Source: Ensifer adhaerens
GTDB taxonomy: Bacteria; Pseudomonadota; Alphaproteobacteria; Rhizobiales; Rhizobiaceae
Length of the DNA: 64,000 nt
Direction of reading: 5' to 3'
NCBI RefSeq assembly: GCF_013283195.1
Contig: NZ_JABEKT010000001.1
Span: 1,644,409-1,708,408 of the forward strand
How positions within the stretch are numbered: the first letter of the stretch is position 1; the number at the start of each line of letters is the position of its first letter. The notes under the pieces are model-generated. The model saw only the letters and a list, made by a program, of their open reading frames with translations. It was not told the DNA's origin and ran no database searches. Both the position numbers and the translations under genes were made by a program. Of the stretch, positions 17,172 through 25,568 are shown in pieces.

Positions 17172-18332
17172 ATGCAACCCTTTGTCTTTAGCACGACCAG
17201 CCAGATCGTCTTCCGGCCAGGCGCCTCTGCGCAGATCGGCGGCCTCGTCAAAACCACGCTTGGAGACCGCGTACTTTTCGTAACCGATCCCGGCCTGCGG
17301 GCGCTCGGGCTTTGCGAGCCGGCCCTGTCGTCCTTGGCGGAGGCGGGGATCCGCGCAACCGTCTTCGACGGGGTGGAAGCGGATCCCTCGCTGACGACCG
17401 TCGAGGCGGCTGTAGAGGCGGCGAAGGTCGCAGCCGCTACCGGTGTCATCGGGTTTGGCGGCGGGTCGTCGCTGGACGTTGCGAAGGTCGTGGCCCTGCT
17501 TTGCGGATCCAGCGAGGATATCGACAAGGCATGGGGCGTCGGCAACGCAAAGGGCCCACGTCTTCCCTTGGTGCTTGTCCCGACCACGGCCGGAACCGGC
17601 TCTGAAGTCACGCCGGTCTCCATCATCACTGTGGGTGGTGACGAGAAGCGGGGGGTGTCGTCGCCGATCATCCTGCCTGACATCGCCGTTCTCGACGCTG
17701 ATCTGACCTTGGGACTTCCGCCTGGCATCACGGCTGCGACCGGCGTCGACGCAATGGTTCATGCGATCGAAGCCTATGCCTCCAAGAACCCCAACAACAA
17801 TCCCTTGTCAAAGATGTTGGCTCGGCAGGCGCTCCAACTCCTTGGTGCCAACATCGAAAAGGCAGTTTTCGAGGGGAGGGACCGTGCGGCGCGCGGCGCA
17901 ATGCTGCTCGGTTCGATGTTGGCGGGGCAGGCTTTCGCCAATTCTCCTGTCGCGGCCGTCCATGCATTGGCCTATCCGATCGGCGGAACGTTCCATGTTC
18001 CGCATGGCCTTTCGAACGCTCTCGTGCTGCCGCATGTCTTACGCTTCAACGCACCGAATGCCGCGTCCGACTACGCCGAAATCGCCGCGGACGCCTTCCC
18101 GGACCTGGCCACTGAACAAGGGGTCCAGGGCCGCAGCGCGGCCTTTGTCGAGCGGCTCGCCGAACTCTCTGCGAAGCTCGGATTGCAGTCCAGGCTTCGC
18201 GATGTGGGCATTGGACAAGAGCATCTGCCTGGGATGGCTCGCGACGCCATGAAGCAGACAAGGCTGCTCGGAAACAATCCGCGTGAGGTGAGCGAGGAAG
18301 ACGCTCTTTCTATCTACAAGGCGGCCTGGTGA
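17172..18332 (+). CDS. Iron-containing alcohol dehydrogenase (BlcB/4-hydroxybutyrate dehydrogenase-like)
   Basis: A 386-residue group III alcohol dehydrogenase. The NAD(P) motif GGGSSLDVAK and the metal-ligand helices (DAMVHAIEA, then HALAYPIGGTFHVPHG) are intact. AGGAGAT lies upstream of ATG 17172; the overlapping upstream extension inside the ligase gene is rejected. It is paired with a semialdehyde dehydrogenase as in blcABC, so oxidation of an omega-hydroxyacid to a semialdehyde is likely (inference). A close paralogue of the same length is encoded at 59443; the two share an identical 20-base stretch near their starts. Confidence 0.9.
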   Translation: MQPFVFSTTSQIVFRPGASAQIGGLVKTTLGDRVLFVTDPGLRALGLCEPALSSLAEAGIRATVFDGVEADPSLTTVEAAVEAAKVAAATGVIGFGGGSSLDVAKVVALLCGSSEDIDKAWGVGNAKGPRLPLVLVPTTAGTGSEVTPVSIITVGGDEKRGVSSPIILPDIAVLDADLTLGLPPGITAATGVDAMVHAIEAYASKNPNNNPLSKMLARQALQLLGANIEKAVFEGRDRAARGAMLLGSMLAGQAFANSPVAAVHALAYPIGGTFHVPHGLSNALVLPHVLRFNAPNAASDYAEIAADAFPDLATEQGVQGRSAAFVERLAELSAKLGLQSRLRDVGIGQEHLPGMARDAMKQTRLLGNNPREVSEEDALSIYKAAW

Positions 18333-18775
18333 TGACCGAGCGTAACCTTCCCGGCACGCGGTCTGACTACAAGGTGTTCCGCACCATCGGAACGCGTTGG
18401 TCGGACAACGACACTTACGGGCACATGAACAACGTCGTCCACTACAGTCTGTTCGACACGGCGGTGAACGGCTTCCTGATCCAAAACGGCGTGCTCGAAA
18501 TCAAACGGGGATCGGAGATCTTCGTCGTCGTCGAAACGGGTTGCCGCTACCATGCGGAGATGACGTTTCCAGACGTCGTCACGGCTGGCATCAGGGTCGC
18601 AAAGCTCGGTAATTCCTCTGTTCGCTATGAGATCGGGCTCTTTCGCAACGAAGACGAGACCGCAGCGGCCGAGGGCTTTTTCGTTCACGTGAACGTCGAC
18701 CGTCTGGCTCGACGCCCCGTTCATTTCAGCAATGCCGCTAGGCGCGTGCTCGAGCCTTTGTTGGTTCAGCCGTGA
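18332..18775 (+). CDS. Acyl-CoA thioesterase (4-hydroxybenzoyl-CoA thioesterase/hotdog family)
   Basis: A 147-residue hotdog-fold protein with the motif RWSDNDTYGHMNNVVHYSLF, in which the Asp of the D-x-Y/W-G-H-x-N-N-x-x-Y signature is the likely catalytic residue. The start overlaps the preceding stop (TGATG); a GTG three bases upstream is equally possible. It probably recycles CoA from pathway intermediates. Four-gene context: ligase, Fe-dehydrogenase, thioesterase, semialdehyde dehydrogenase. Confidence 0.85.
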   Translation: MTERNLPGTRSDYKVFRTIGTRWSDNDTYGHMNNVVHYSLFDTAVNGFLIQNGVLEIKRGSEIFVVVETGCRYHAEMTFPDVVTAGIRVAKLGNSSVRYEIGLFRNEDETAAAEGFFVHVNVDRLARRPVHFSNAARRVLEPLLVQP

Positions 18776-18800
18776 TCGCATAAGGCTGGAGGATGTTTCA

Positions 18801-20258
18801 GTGACTCTTTTCACTCTCAAAGACCCATCGCTGGTGCGCAACCAATGTTTTATTGGAGGCGAATGGCAGAGCGCCGACGACGGCAAGGTCATCGCGGTAA
18901 GCAACCCGGCCAACGGGACCGTGGTCGCCACCGTCCCGCGGATGGGGCGATCAGAGACGAGACGCGCGATCAACGCGGCCGAACAGGCGCTTGGCGGATG
19001 GCGGTCGCTTTCAGGCAAGCAGCGCGCTGCGATCCTGCGTAGATGGTTCGAGCTGCTCATGCAGAACCAGGATGACCTTGCGGCCATCATGACTGCCGAG
19101 CAAGGCAAGCCTCTGGCCGAATCGAAGGGCGAGATCGCTTACGCTGCTTCCTATATCGAGTGGTTCGGCGAGGAGCCCAAGAGGGTCTACGGCGACACGA
19201 TTCCGGCGCCGACGTCCGACAGGCGCATCGTCGTCGTCAAGCAGCCGATCGGCGTTTGCGCCGCGATCACTCCGTGGAATTTCCCGGCGGCGATGATCAC
19301 CAGGAAGGCGGGACCGGCCCTGGCTGCGGGTTGCACCATTGTGATCAAGCCGGCTAGCCAGACGCCGCTATCTGCGTTGGCGCTGTGTGTGCTTGCGGAG
19401 CGGGCCGGCGTGCCGAAAGGCGTGGTCTCTTGTGTGACCGGATCAGCCAGCGAGATCGGTGAGGAACTGACGTCGAACCCGACCGTGCGCAAGTTGAGCT
19501 TCACCGGTTCAACCGACATCGGCAAAGTGCTGATGGCGCAGTGCGCCGGGTCGGTGAAGCGAACATCGATGGAACTCGGGGGCAATGCGCCATTTATCGT
19601 TTTTGATGACGCCGACATCGACGCCGCAGTCAAGGGCGCCATAGCGTCCAAGTACCGCAACGCCGGCCAGACTTGCGTTTGCGCCAACCGCTTTCTCGTC
19701 CAGTCCAGCGTCCACGACGCTTTCGTAGAGCGTCTGGCGGAGGCTGTTTCTGAACTGAGCGTCGGTGACGGCTTCGGCGAGGGCGTTCAGATCGGGCCGC
19801 TGATCGATGACAAGGCTGTTGCGAAGGTGGAGGAACTCGTGCGCGATGCCGTGGAGCGCGGAGGTCGGGTTCTGACAGGTGGTGCGCGGCACGCGCTCGG
19901 TCACGGTTTCTATCAGCCAACGGTCATTGCCGCCGCGTCGCCGGACTCGCAGATCTTCGCCGAGGAGATTTTCGGGCCTGTCGCTCCGGTGTTTCGGTTC
20001 GAGACTGAAGAGGACGCAATCAAGCTCGCAAACGACACCCAATTCGGGCTCGCCGCATACTTCTATGGGCGGGATATCTCCCGTGTGTGGCGTGTCGCCG
20101 AGGCCCTCGAATACGGGATAGTCGGCATCAACGAAGGCATCATCTCCACCGAGTTGGCGCCCTTCGGCGGTATGAAGGAGAGCGGCAACGGCCGTGAGGG
20201 CTCCAAATACGGCATGGATGACTACCTCGAAATCAAATACATGTGCATGGGAGTTTGA
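18801..20258 (+). CDS. NAD(P)-dependent semialdehyde dehydrogenase (succinate-semialdehyde dehydrogenase type)
   Basis: A 485-residue aldehyde dehydrogenase. Catalytic Cys lies in GQTCVCANR, the general base Glu in MELGGNAPF, and the cofactor-binding segment ITPWNFPAAMITRKAGPALAAG is complete. A GTG at 18801 is the likely start: GGAGG lies 9 bp upstream and the product aligns with the family from there. In the pathway it would oxidise the semialdehyde made by the Fe-dehydrogenase to a dicarboxylate, as BlcA does with succinic semialdehyde. A decayed paralogue lies at 60669. Confidence 0.92.
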   Translation: MTLFTLKDPSLVRNQCFIGGEWQSADDGKVIAVSNPANGTVVATVPRMGRSETRRAINAAEQALGGWRSLSGKQRAAILRRWFELLMQNQDDLAAIMTAEQGKPLAESKGEIAYAASYIEWFGEEPKRVYGDTIPAPTSDRRIVVVKQPIGVCAAITPWNFPAAMITRKAGPALAAGCTIVIKPASQTPLSALALCVLAERAGVPKGVVSCVTGSASEIGEELTSNPTVRKLSFTGSTDIGKVLMAQCAGSVKRTSMELGGNAPFIVFDDADIDAAVKGAIASKYRNAGQTCVCANRFLVQSSVHDAFVERLAEAVSELSVGDGFGEGVQIGPLIDDKAVAKVEELVRDAVERGGRVLTGGARHALGHGFYQPTVIAAASPDSQIFAEEIFGPVAPVFRFETEEDAIKLANDTQFGLAAYFYGRDISRVWRVAEALEYGIVGINEGIISTELAPFGGMKESGNGREGSKYGMDDYLEIKYMCMGV

Positions 20259-20260
20259 CA

Positions 20261-20845
20261 ATGGTGAACCTCGTTCTGCTGGGACCGCCCGGCGCAGGGA
20301 AGGGAACTCAAGCTGAACGCCTCGTGGGGCGGCATGGCCTCCTCCATGTTTCGACAGGCGACCTGCTTCGCGAAGCCATCAAGGCGCAAACGCCTCTCGG
20401 TCGAGAGGCCAAGGCAGCGGTCGACGCGGGGGTCCTGGTGCCGGATCAGGTCGTGATCGGCCTCGTACAGGAGCGGCTTTCCTCCGGGGCGCGCGACAGA
20501 GGGTTCATCCTTGACGGCTTTCCTCGGACAGTCGCCCAGGCGAACGCTCTGGAACGACTTCTCTGGGATCTGGGTACCCCTCTCGACCACGTCATCCTCT
20601 TTGATATCCCGATCAGCCTTCTCGAACAGCGCGTCAGCAAAAGAGCTGAGCAATTTCGCGCGATGGGTGCGGCGGCGCGCTCCGACGACAACCCGGAAGT
20701 GCTGAGGAAACGCGTCGAAGAGTTCGTCCGCGCCACGGAGGCGTTGTCGCCTTTCTATCAGCAACGCAAGCTCCTGCGTCGCGTCGACGCTTCCGCCGAC
20801 GTCGACGAAGTCGGCGCTCAGATTGCGGATTTGTTGGAGCGGTAG
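20261..20845 (+). CDS. adk: Adenylate kinase, short form without zinc LID
   Basis: A 194-residue adenylate kinase. The P-loop GPPGAGKGTQAERL, the AMP-binding STGDLLR and GFPRT are all present. The LID insert of long-type bacterial enzymes is missing: the segment runs KRAEQFRAMGAAARSDDNPEVLRKR, as in short-type enzymes. It starts 3 bp after the semialdehyde dehydrogenase stop. A separate chromosomal adk is expected elsewhere in such a genome, so this copy probably recycles AMP released by the acyl-CoA ligase of the same operon (inference). Confidence 0.9.
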   Translation: MVNLVLLGPPGAGKGTQAERLVGRHGLLHVSTGDLLREAIKAQTPLGREAKAAVDAGVLVPDQVVIGLVQERLSSGARDRGFILDGFPRTVAQANALERLLWDLGTPLDHVILFDIPISLLEQRVSKRAEQFRAMGAAARSDDNPEVLRKRVEEFVRATEALSPFYQQRKLLRRVDASADVDEVGAQIADLLER

Positions 20846-21822
20846 TGAGATCGTTTAAGGTCGCAGTGCCTGTGCGCGAAGGGGTTGAAATGGCTTCTGA
20901 GAGAGTTGTGCCGGAGGGCGTAGAGCCGGTCGTTGCGATCGCTACTGACAAGCCAGCAAACATCCTGCGCTACGCCTACGATTCTCTCCTTGCCGGAATA
21001 CCAGTCGCCTTGGTCACACTGGTCGACATCCATGGAGGTACCGCTCGCTCTCTTGGAGCACATATGGCCGTGCGAGCCGATGGCCGCTACTGTGGCTTTG
21101 TCTCGGGAGGGTGCACTGAGAACGCAGTGGCGGCGGAAGCGCTTGAAGCATTGTCTTTGGGGCGTGACCGCTTCCTGAAGCTTGGCGAAGGCTCGCCTTT
21201 CTTCGACATCGTTCTTCCGTGTGGGGGAGGTATAAACCTTTCGATCCACATTCTCAGGGACGCAGATCCAGTGAGGCAGGTGTTGTTTCACCTCGCTTCA
21301 CGGCGTCCTGCTACTCTCAGATACCTGCCTGGCTCGCAGACGATTGAATTCGAGGGACCAACCGAAAGCGAAACCGGCTGGCAAGACGATGTATTCCTGA
21401 CTTCATATCAACCTCCAACGCGGTTGATACTCTGCGGCCGATCCATTGAATTGACGACAACCGTGCAGGTTGCCCAAGCGGCGGGTTATGAAGTCCTGCA
21501 AATTGATCAACCAATGAACAGCATCGACTTTGCGTCGAGGATCGATGAGTATTCGGCCGTTGCGCTGCTTTTCCATGATCTGGACCGCGAACTGCCCCTG
21601 TTGCAGGGCGCACTCACTTCGAAGCCATTCTACATCGGCGCGTTGGGAAGCCGCAGGACGCACGAGAAGAGGAGCGCAGCGCTTCGCAGGATCGGCTTTG
21701 GCGAAACCGATATCGCGAAAATCAAAGCGCCGATTGGTGTCTTTGACAAAGCTCGAGATGCGTCGTCTATCGCGCTCTCCGTCTTGGCGGACATTGCTGC
21801 TGCAAGGCTCCGAACTCAATGA
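20845..21822 (+). CDS. XdhC/CoxI-family molybdenum-cofactor maturation protein
   Basis: A 325-residue protein. The N-terminal XdhC domain contains VDIHGGTARSLGAHMAV and the cysteine motif GFVSGGCTE, with a second Cys in VLPCGGG. The C-terminal Rossmann-like domain has LILCGRSIEL and FYIGALGSRRTHEKR. Such proteins sulfurate and insert the Mo cofactor into hydroxylases, so it should serve the large subunit encoded at 3460-5856 although it lies in another transcript. The GTG at 20845 overlaps the adk stop; the ATG at 20890, preceded by AAGGGG, is an alternative. Confidence 0.88.
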   Translation: MRSFKVAVPVREGVEMASERVVPEGVEPVVAIATDKPANILRYAYDSLLAGIPVALVTLVDIHGGTARSLGAHMAVRADGRYCGFVSGGCTENAVAAEALEALSLGRDRFLKLGEGSPFFDIVLPCGGGINLSIHILRDADPVRQVLFHLASRRPATLRYLPGSQTIEFEGPTESETGWQDDVFLTSYQPPTRLILCGRSIELTTTVQVAQAAGYEVLQIDQPMNSIDFASRIDEYSAVALLFHDLDRELPLLQGALTSKPFYIGALGSRRTHEKRSAALRRIGFGETDIAKIKAPIGVFDKARDASSIALSVLADIAAARLRTQ

Positions 21823-21946
21823 GCATTTGGAAAGCTTGAACGATTAGGGAACGGCTCTATCCCTTCCAATTGCGCCCCAGCAGCCACAATTCCATGAGAA
21901 AGTCTTGCGCTGAACTTGCCCTTGGCCCTCGGATTATCCGCTCCTG

Positions 21947-22303
21947 GTGATCGGCAAATCGGTTCTTGAGCTCCGCAGGTGTTGCGTGGGGCACGACGGA
22001 AACTTGCCGGTTGTCAGCATTTCTCCCAAGGACAACACGACGTCGGACAACCTCGGCGCTCTCTTGCCTGGTGCTGCAATCAAGTTTGTACCGAGTGAGG
22101 ACAAGTTCGAACTGCGCTTGCGCGGACCGATGGTCACGCCGGGGTATTGGCGGCGTCCGGAGATCAACAAGGAAGCCTTTGACGAGGAAGGCTCTTATTG
22201 CATTGGCGATGCGGGCAAGCTTCTCGATCCGGCCGTTCCAGAGAAGGGAATCCTGCTCGATGGATGCATCGCCGAAAACGTCAAACTCGTAATCGGCACG
22301 TAG
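21947..22303 (+). pseudogene. Relic of a feruloyl-CoA synthase-like AMP-ligase
   Basis: An open stretch encodes LPGAAIKFVPSEDKFELRLR, then GPMVTPGYWRRPEINKEAFDEEG and IGDAGKLLDPAVPEKGILLDG. This is recognisable as an internal piece of feruloyl-CoA/aryl-CoA synthases, from the second half of the adenylation domain. N-terminal core and C-terminal domain are missing, and the frame ends after about 118 codons. It is probably the remains of a second ligase lost from the catabolic operon. The flanks 21838-21946 and 22304-22381 contain nothing I can identify. Confidence 0.6.
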
Positions 22304-22381
22304 GTTCAGGCCAACGTAATCAGGCCAGACAACCTCAGCGCTCGCACCTTTGTCTACAGCGTGGTAGCATCCGACACGCAC

Positions 22382-24247
22382 CTAACGAACGTGCTTGTAG
22401 ACCGTCGTTCGCGATAGGTTGAGCACCCGGGCCGTCTTTGAGATGTTCTCGCCGGACATCTGGAAAATCGAACGGATCTCGCGGCATTTGCTGCGGCTCA
22501 GCGGGTGGGGGCGGCAGCTATCGCAGCTGTCATCAACATTTTTCTCTCCTGTGTTGATATCCTCGAAGGAATCTTCATCAAGGTAATCCATCCGGCGGCG
22601 CACGAGCGCACGCTGCAGCGCGGTTTTCAGTTCACGGATATTGCCAGGCCAGGAGTGCAGTGCGAGACGCGCGATCGCCGCGTCGGTGACCGCTGTATCA
22701 GGCGCCATGGCCTGCATTAGGTGTCTGACGACGCCGGCAAAATCGCTGCGAGCCTTCAGGGCCGGCAGCCGAATGGTGAAGGCATTGAGGCGGTAGTAGA
22801 GATCGGCGCGAAACGCCTTGGTGGCAACCATCTCCTGCAGGTTTCTATTTGTTGCCGAGACGATCTGCACATCGACCTTTAGCGTCTTCTGTCCCCCGAC
22901 GGAGCGCACTTCCATGCTGTCCAGAAACCGCAAAAGCGACGTTTGAGCTGCTAGGGGAATATCCGCAACTTCATCGAAAAACAGCGTGCCCTTGTCGGCT
23001 GTGCGCGCCAGCCCGGGCGAGCCTTCGTCACGGGCATTGGTAAACGCACCGCGCTCGTGCCCGAAAATTTCGGCGATGAAAAGGTTTTCCGGCACGGCGC
23101 CACAATTGACCGGCACGAACTGGCCCTTGCGACCACTTAGCGTATGGGCATGGCGAGCCATCAGGTCTTTTCCGGTGCCGGTCTCGCCGGTTATGTGTAC
23201 CGGCATACGCAACGTCACCGCATCGGCGATATCAGTCATCGACCGCTTAACGATCGGGTCGTCGCAAACAAAATCAGGTGCATTCGATCGTCGCAGAAGC
23301 GCCGGCAAAGCGGGCGCGGGCTTCGCCATAGCGTCAGCCCCCCGCTGACCGATCTGCCGACAGACCATAAACACACCACTTCCCGCCCGGTCGCGGATGC
23401 GGATGACGCCGCCGTTCAGAAGTCCGTCCATTGCCGATCGGAATCCGGCCTCGAACAGATCATCGAAGTGACTGCCGATCGCCGCCGGCAGACCGGCCAG
23501 CAAAGTGGTGCCCGGCCGGTTCAACGAAATGATGCTGCCGTCGGGCGAGACCGACAGAAGTCCCGCCGACAGCGTATCGAGATACTCGACGCGCGGGTGG
23601 AAAGCGAAAATGAAGCTCTCGGAGCATTCCTGATAGATCAGGCCGTTTTCGATCTGCGCGGCCGCCATTCGCACCAGTGCGTGCGTGTGCTCCTGCCGCG
23701 CTTCGAAGGCGCAGGAAGCGTCAAGCAGGCCGAGGGTTTCGCCGCGCGAGTTCAGGATCGGCGCGGCCATGCAGCTCAGATGGCCGTGGCAGGAAAAATA
23801 GTGCTCGCGGCCGTAAATGGCGACTGGTCTGTGGGCCATCGCAGCCAGCCCCAGAGCATTGGTGCCGCGCAGATCTTCGTTCCACAGGCTTCCGGGTATG
23901 ATGGAGCGGCCAGCAGCGCTGTCGGCAAAGTGCTGATCGCTGATCGTGTCCAGCACGACCCCGTCGGCATCGCCGAGTGCAATCATGAAATTGGAGCCGG
24001 CGATCTGCGAATGAAGGAGCTGCATTTCCGCGAGCGCCAGCCGTCGCAGGGCAGCATTCTGCTCCCGCCGCTGATTGACCTGGGAGAACGGCACGACGCT
24101 GTTGCGCGGCGCAGCGCGCGGATCAAGACCAAGATCGCGGCATCGCTGCCAACTGTCGGCCACAACCGACGGCAGGCTGCCGACCGGCAAACGACCACCA
24201 TTCTCAAGCGCGTTGCGAGCGCGCTCGATGCCTGAAAGATGCTGCAT
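22382..24247 (-). CDS. Sigma-54-dependent enhancer-binding regulator, AcoR type
   Basis: A 621-residue activator. A GAF-like sensory domain (about 70-200), a PAS-like stretch (about 220-300), an AAA+ domain (about 325-555) and a Fis-type helix-turn-helix at the C-terminus (ISKTARVLNLSRTTVYKHVR) can be traced. Walker A is GETGTGKD and Walker B TLFFDEVADIP. The sigma-54 contact loop reads GAFTNA instead of GAFTGA (Asn404). AcoR relatives control acetoin and alcohol catabolism. It is divergent from an alcohol dehydrogenase gene preceded by a good -24/-12 promoter, which is its probable target. Confidence 0.9.
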   Translation of the reverse strand: MQHLSGIERARNALENGGRLPVGSLPSVVADSWQRCRDLGLDPRAAPRNSVVPFSQVNQRREQNAALRRLALAEMQLLHSQIAGSNFMIALGDADGVVLDTISDQHFADSAAGRSIIPGSLWNEDLRGTNALGLAAMAHRPVAIYGREHYFSCHGHLSCMAAPILNSRGETLGLLDASCAFEARQEHTHALVRMAAAQIENGLIYQECSESFIFAFHPRVEYLDTLSAGLLSVSPDGSIISLNRPGTTLLAGLPAAIGSHFDDLFEAGFRSAMDGLLNGGVIRIRDRAGSGVFMVCRQIGQRGADAMAKPAPALPALLRRSNAPDFVCDDPIVKRSMTDIADAVTLRMPVHITGETGTGKDLMARHAHTLSGRKGQFVPVNCGAVPENLFIAEIFGHERGAFTNARDEGSPGLARTADKGTLFFDEVADIPLAAQTSLLRFLDSMEVRSVGGQKTLKVDVQIVSATNRNLQEMVATKAFRADLYYRLNAFTIRLPALKARSDFAGVVRHLMQAMAPDTAVTDAAIARLALHSWPGNIRELKTALQRALVRRRMDYLDEDSFEDINTGEKNVDDSCDSCRPHPLSRSKCREIRSIFQMSGENISKTARVLNLSRTTVYKHVR

Positions 24248-24314
24248 GTCTCCTCCTCATGCATCACGAATTGCGCAAAGTAGCGTTACGTCGTCGTCCT
24301 TTGCAATAGACAGA

Positions 24315-24333
24315 AACTGAACAGTTTTCAGTT
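24315..24333. promoter_or_regulatory. Inverted repeat in regulator/alcohol dehydrogenase intergenic region
   Basis: AACTGAA and TTCAGTT flank a 5-bp spacer. It lies about 80 bp upstream of the -24 element of the alcohol dehydrogenase promoter, an ordinary distance for an enhancer site. It could be one of two activator sites or belong to the regulator's own promoter. Confidence 0.4.
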
Positions 24334-24343
24334 GGCATCCGTT

Positions 24344-24363
24344 CAGGGAATGGACATTCCCTG
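24344..24363. promoter_or_regulatory. Palindrome, candidate upstream activator site
   Basis: Perfect 9-bp arms CAGGGAATG and CATTCCCTG are separated by GA. The palindrome lies about 47 bp upstream of the -24 element. It is the best candidate binding site for the AcoR-type regulator encoded divergently. Confidence 0.5.
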
Positions 24364-24409
24364 CCGTGTGGTATCTGTGTAAACTATTGATATGATTGAA
24401 TTTAAATAT

Positions 24410-24426
24410 CTGGCACAGCCTTTGCA
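24410..24426 (+). promoter_or_regulatory. Sigma-54 (-24/-12) promoter
   Basis: CTGGCACAGCCTTTGCA fits the RpoN consensus (TGGCAC, 5 bp, TTGC) with correct GG to GC spacing. It lies 54 bp upstream of the ATG of the alcohol dehydrogenase gene and next to an enhancer-binding regulator gene, so it probably drives the whole dehydrogenase-transporter operon. Confidence 0.8.
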
Positions 24427-24479
24427 AACCTTGTCTGATGAATGCGGACCGACTGTTCGCAGAAGCAGGAGAGACAGGA

Positions 24480-25532
24480 ATGAAGGCACAGGTACTCACC
24501 CAATATGATGACCACCTGAAGGCGGACCAGTGGGTCTCGCTTCAGGACGTACCGGATCCGAAGATTACGAAATCCACCGACGTGATCGTGCGCATCGGCG
24601 GAGCAGGGGTTTGCCGAACCGATCTACACATCATCGAAGGCGTTTGGCGGCCCCATATGGATCCGAACGGCAACAATCTACTGCCGCTAATCATGGGCCA
24701 CGAGAACGCAGGCTGGGTGGAGGCCATCGGCAAGGAGGTCGAGGGTATCAAGGTCGGTGATCCGGTGATCGTACACCCGAAGATTTCCGGCGGGACCTGC
24801 CTTGCCTGCCGGCGCGGTTTCGACATGCATGGCCCCGGAAAGTTTCCGGGTCTCGACTGCGACGGCGGCTATTCGGAATATCTCTGCACGTCGGAGCGCA
24901 ACATCGTGCCCTTGCCGAAGACGCTCGCGCCCAAGGAGGTAGCGCCCTATGCCGACGCGGGGCTTACCGCCTATCGCGCCGTCAAGAAGGCGACACGCCA
25001 TCTGCTGCCCGGCGAAAGCTGCGTCGTCATCGGTGCCGGCGGGCTCGGCCATATTGGCATCCAATGCCTGAAGGCGATGTGCGCCGCTGACGTGATCGTG
25101 GTCGATATTTCCGAAGCCTCGCTGGATCTGGCTGGCAAAGTCGGCGCTGACAAGCTGATCAAGGCCGATGGCAACGAGGTCGAGGCCGTACTCGAATTGA
25201 CGGGCGGGCAGGGTGCCGAGGCGGTTATCGATTTCGTAGGCGAGAAGGGCACGACCCTCAAGGGGCTCGCGATGACGCGGCCAATGGGTAGCTACTACGT
25301 CGTCGGCTACGGCGAGGATATCCGCATTCCGACCGTCGATATGGTCATCACCGAAAAAAACATCATCGGCAACCTTGTCGGCACATGGGCCGAGCTCACC
25401 GAGTTGATGGCGCTGGCTGACCGCGGGCTCGTCGATCTGAGGACCGTCGAATACAGGCTCTCCGACGCCAACCAGGCCCTCAGGGATCTGCGGGACGGCA
25501 AGATCCACGGACGCGCTGTGCTTGTTCCCTGA
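24480..25532 (+). CDS. Zinc-dependent NAD(P) alcohol dehydrogenase
   Basis: A 350-residue medium-chain dehydrogenase. Catalytic zinc ligands: Cys in GVCRTDLH and His in MGHENAGWVEAIG. The Rossmann motif is VIGAGGLGHIG. The structural-zinc lobe (CLACRRGFDMHG) has fewer cysteines than usual, so the structural zinc may be absent. The ATG at 24480 is preceded by AGGAGAG. First gene of a sigma-54-driven operon with an ABC importer; it probably oxidises the imported alcohol or polyol. Confidence 0.9.
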   Translation: MKAQVLTQYDDHLKADQWVSLQDVPDPKITKSTDVIVRIGGAGVCRTDLHIIEGVWRPHMDPNGNNLLPLIMGHENAGWVEAIGKEVEGIKVGDPVIVHPKISGGTCLACRRGFDMHGPGKFPGLDCDGGYSEYLCTSERNIVPLPKTLAPKEVAPYADAGLTAYRAVKKATRHLLPGESCVVIGAGGLGHIGIQCLKAMCAADVIVVDISEASLDLAGKVGADKLIKADGNEVEAVLELTGGQGAEAVIDFVGEKGTTLKGLAMTRPMGSYYVVGYGEDIRIPTVDMVITEKNIIGNLVGTWAELTELMALADRGLVDLRTVEYRLSDANQALRDLRDGKIHGRAVLVP

Positions 25533-25568
25533 TTTCAGACTTCAACAACCCGTGGGAGGAAACCACAT

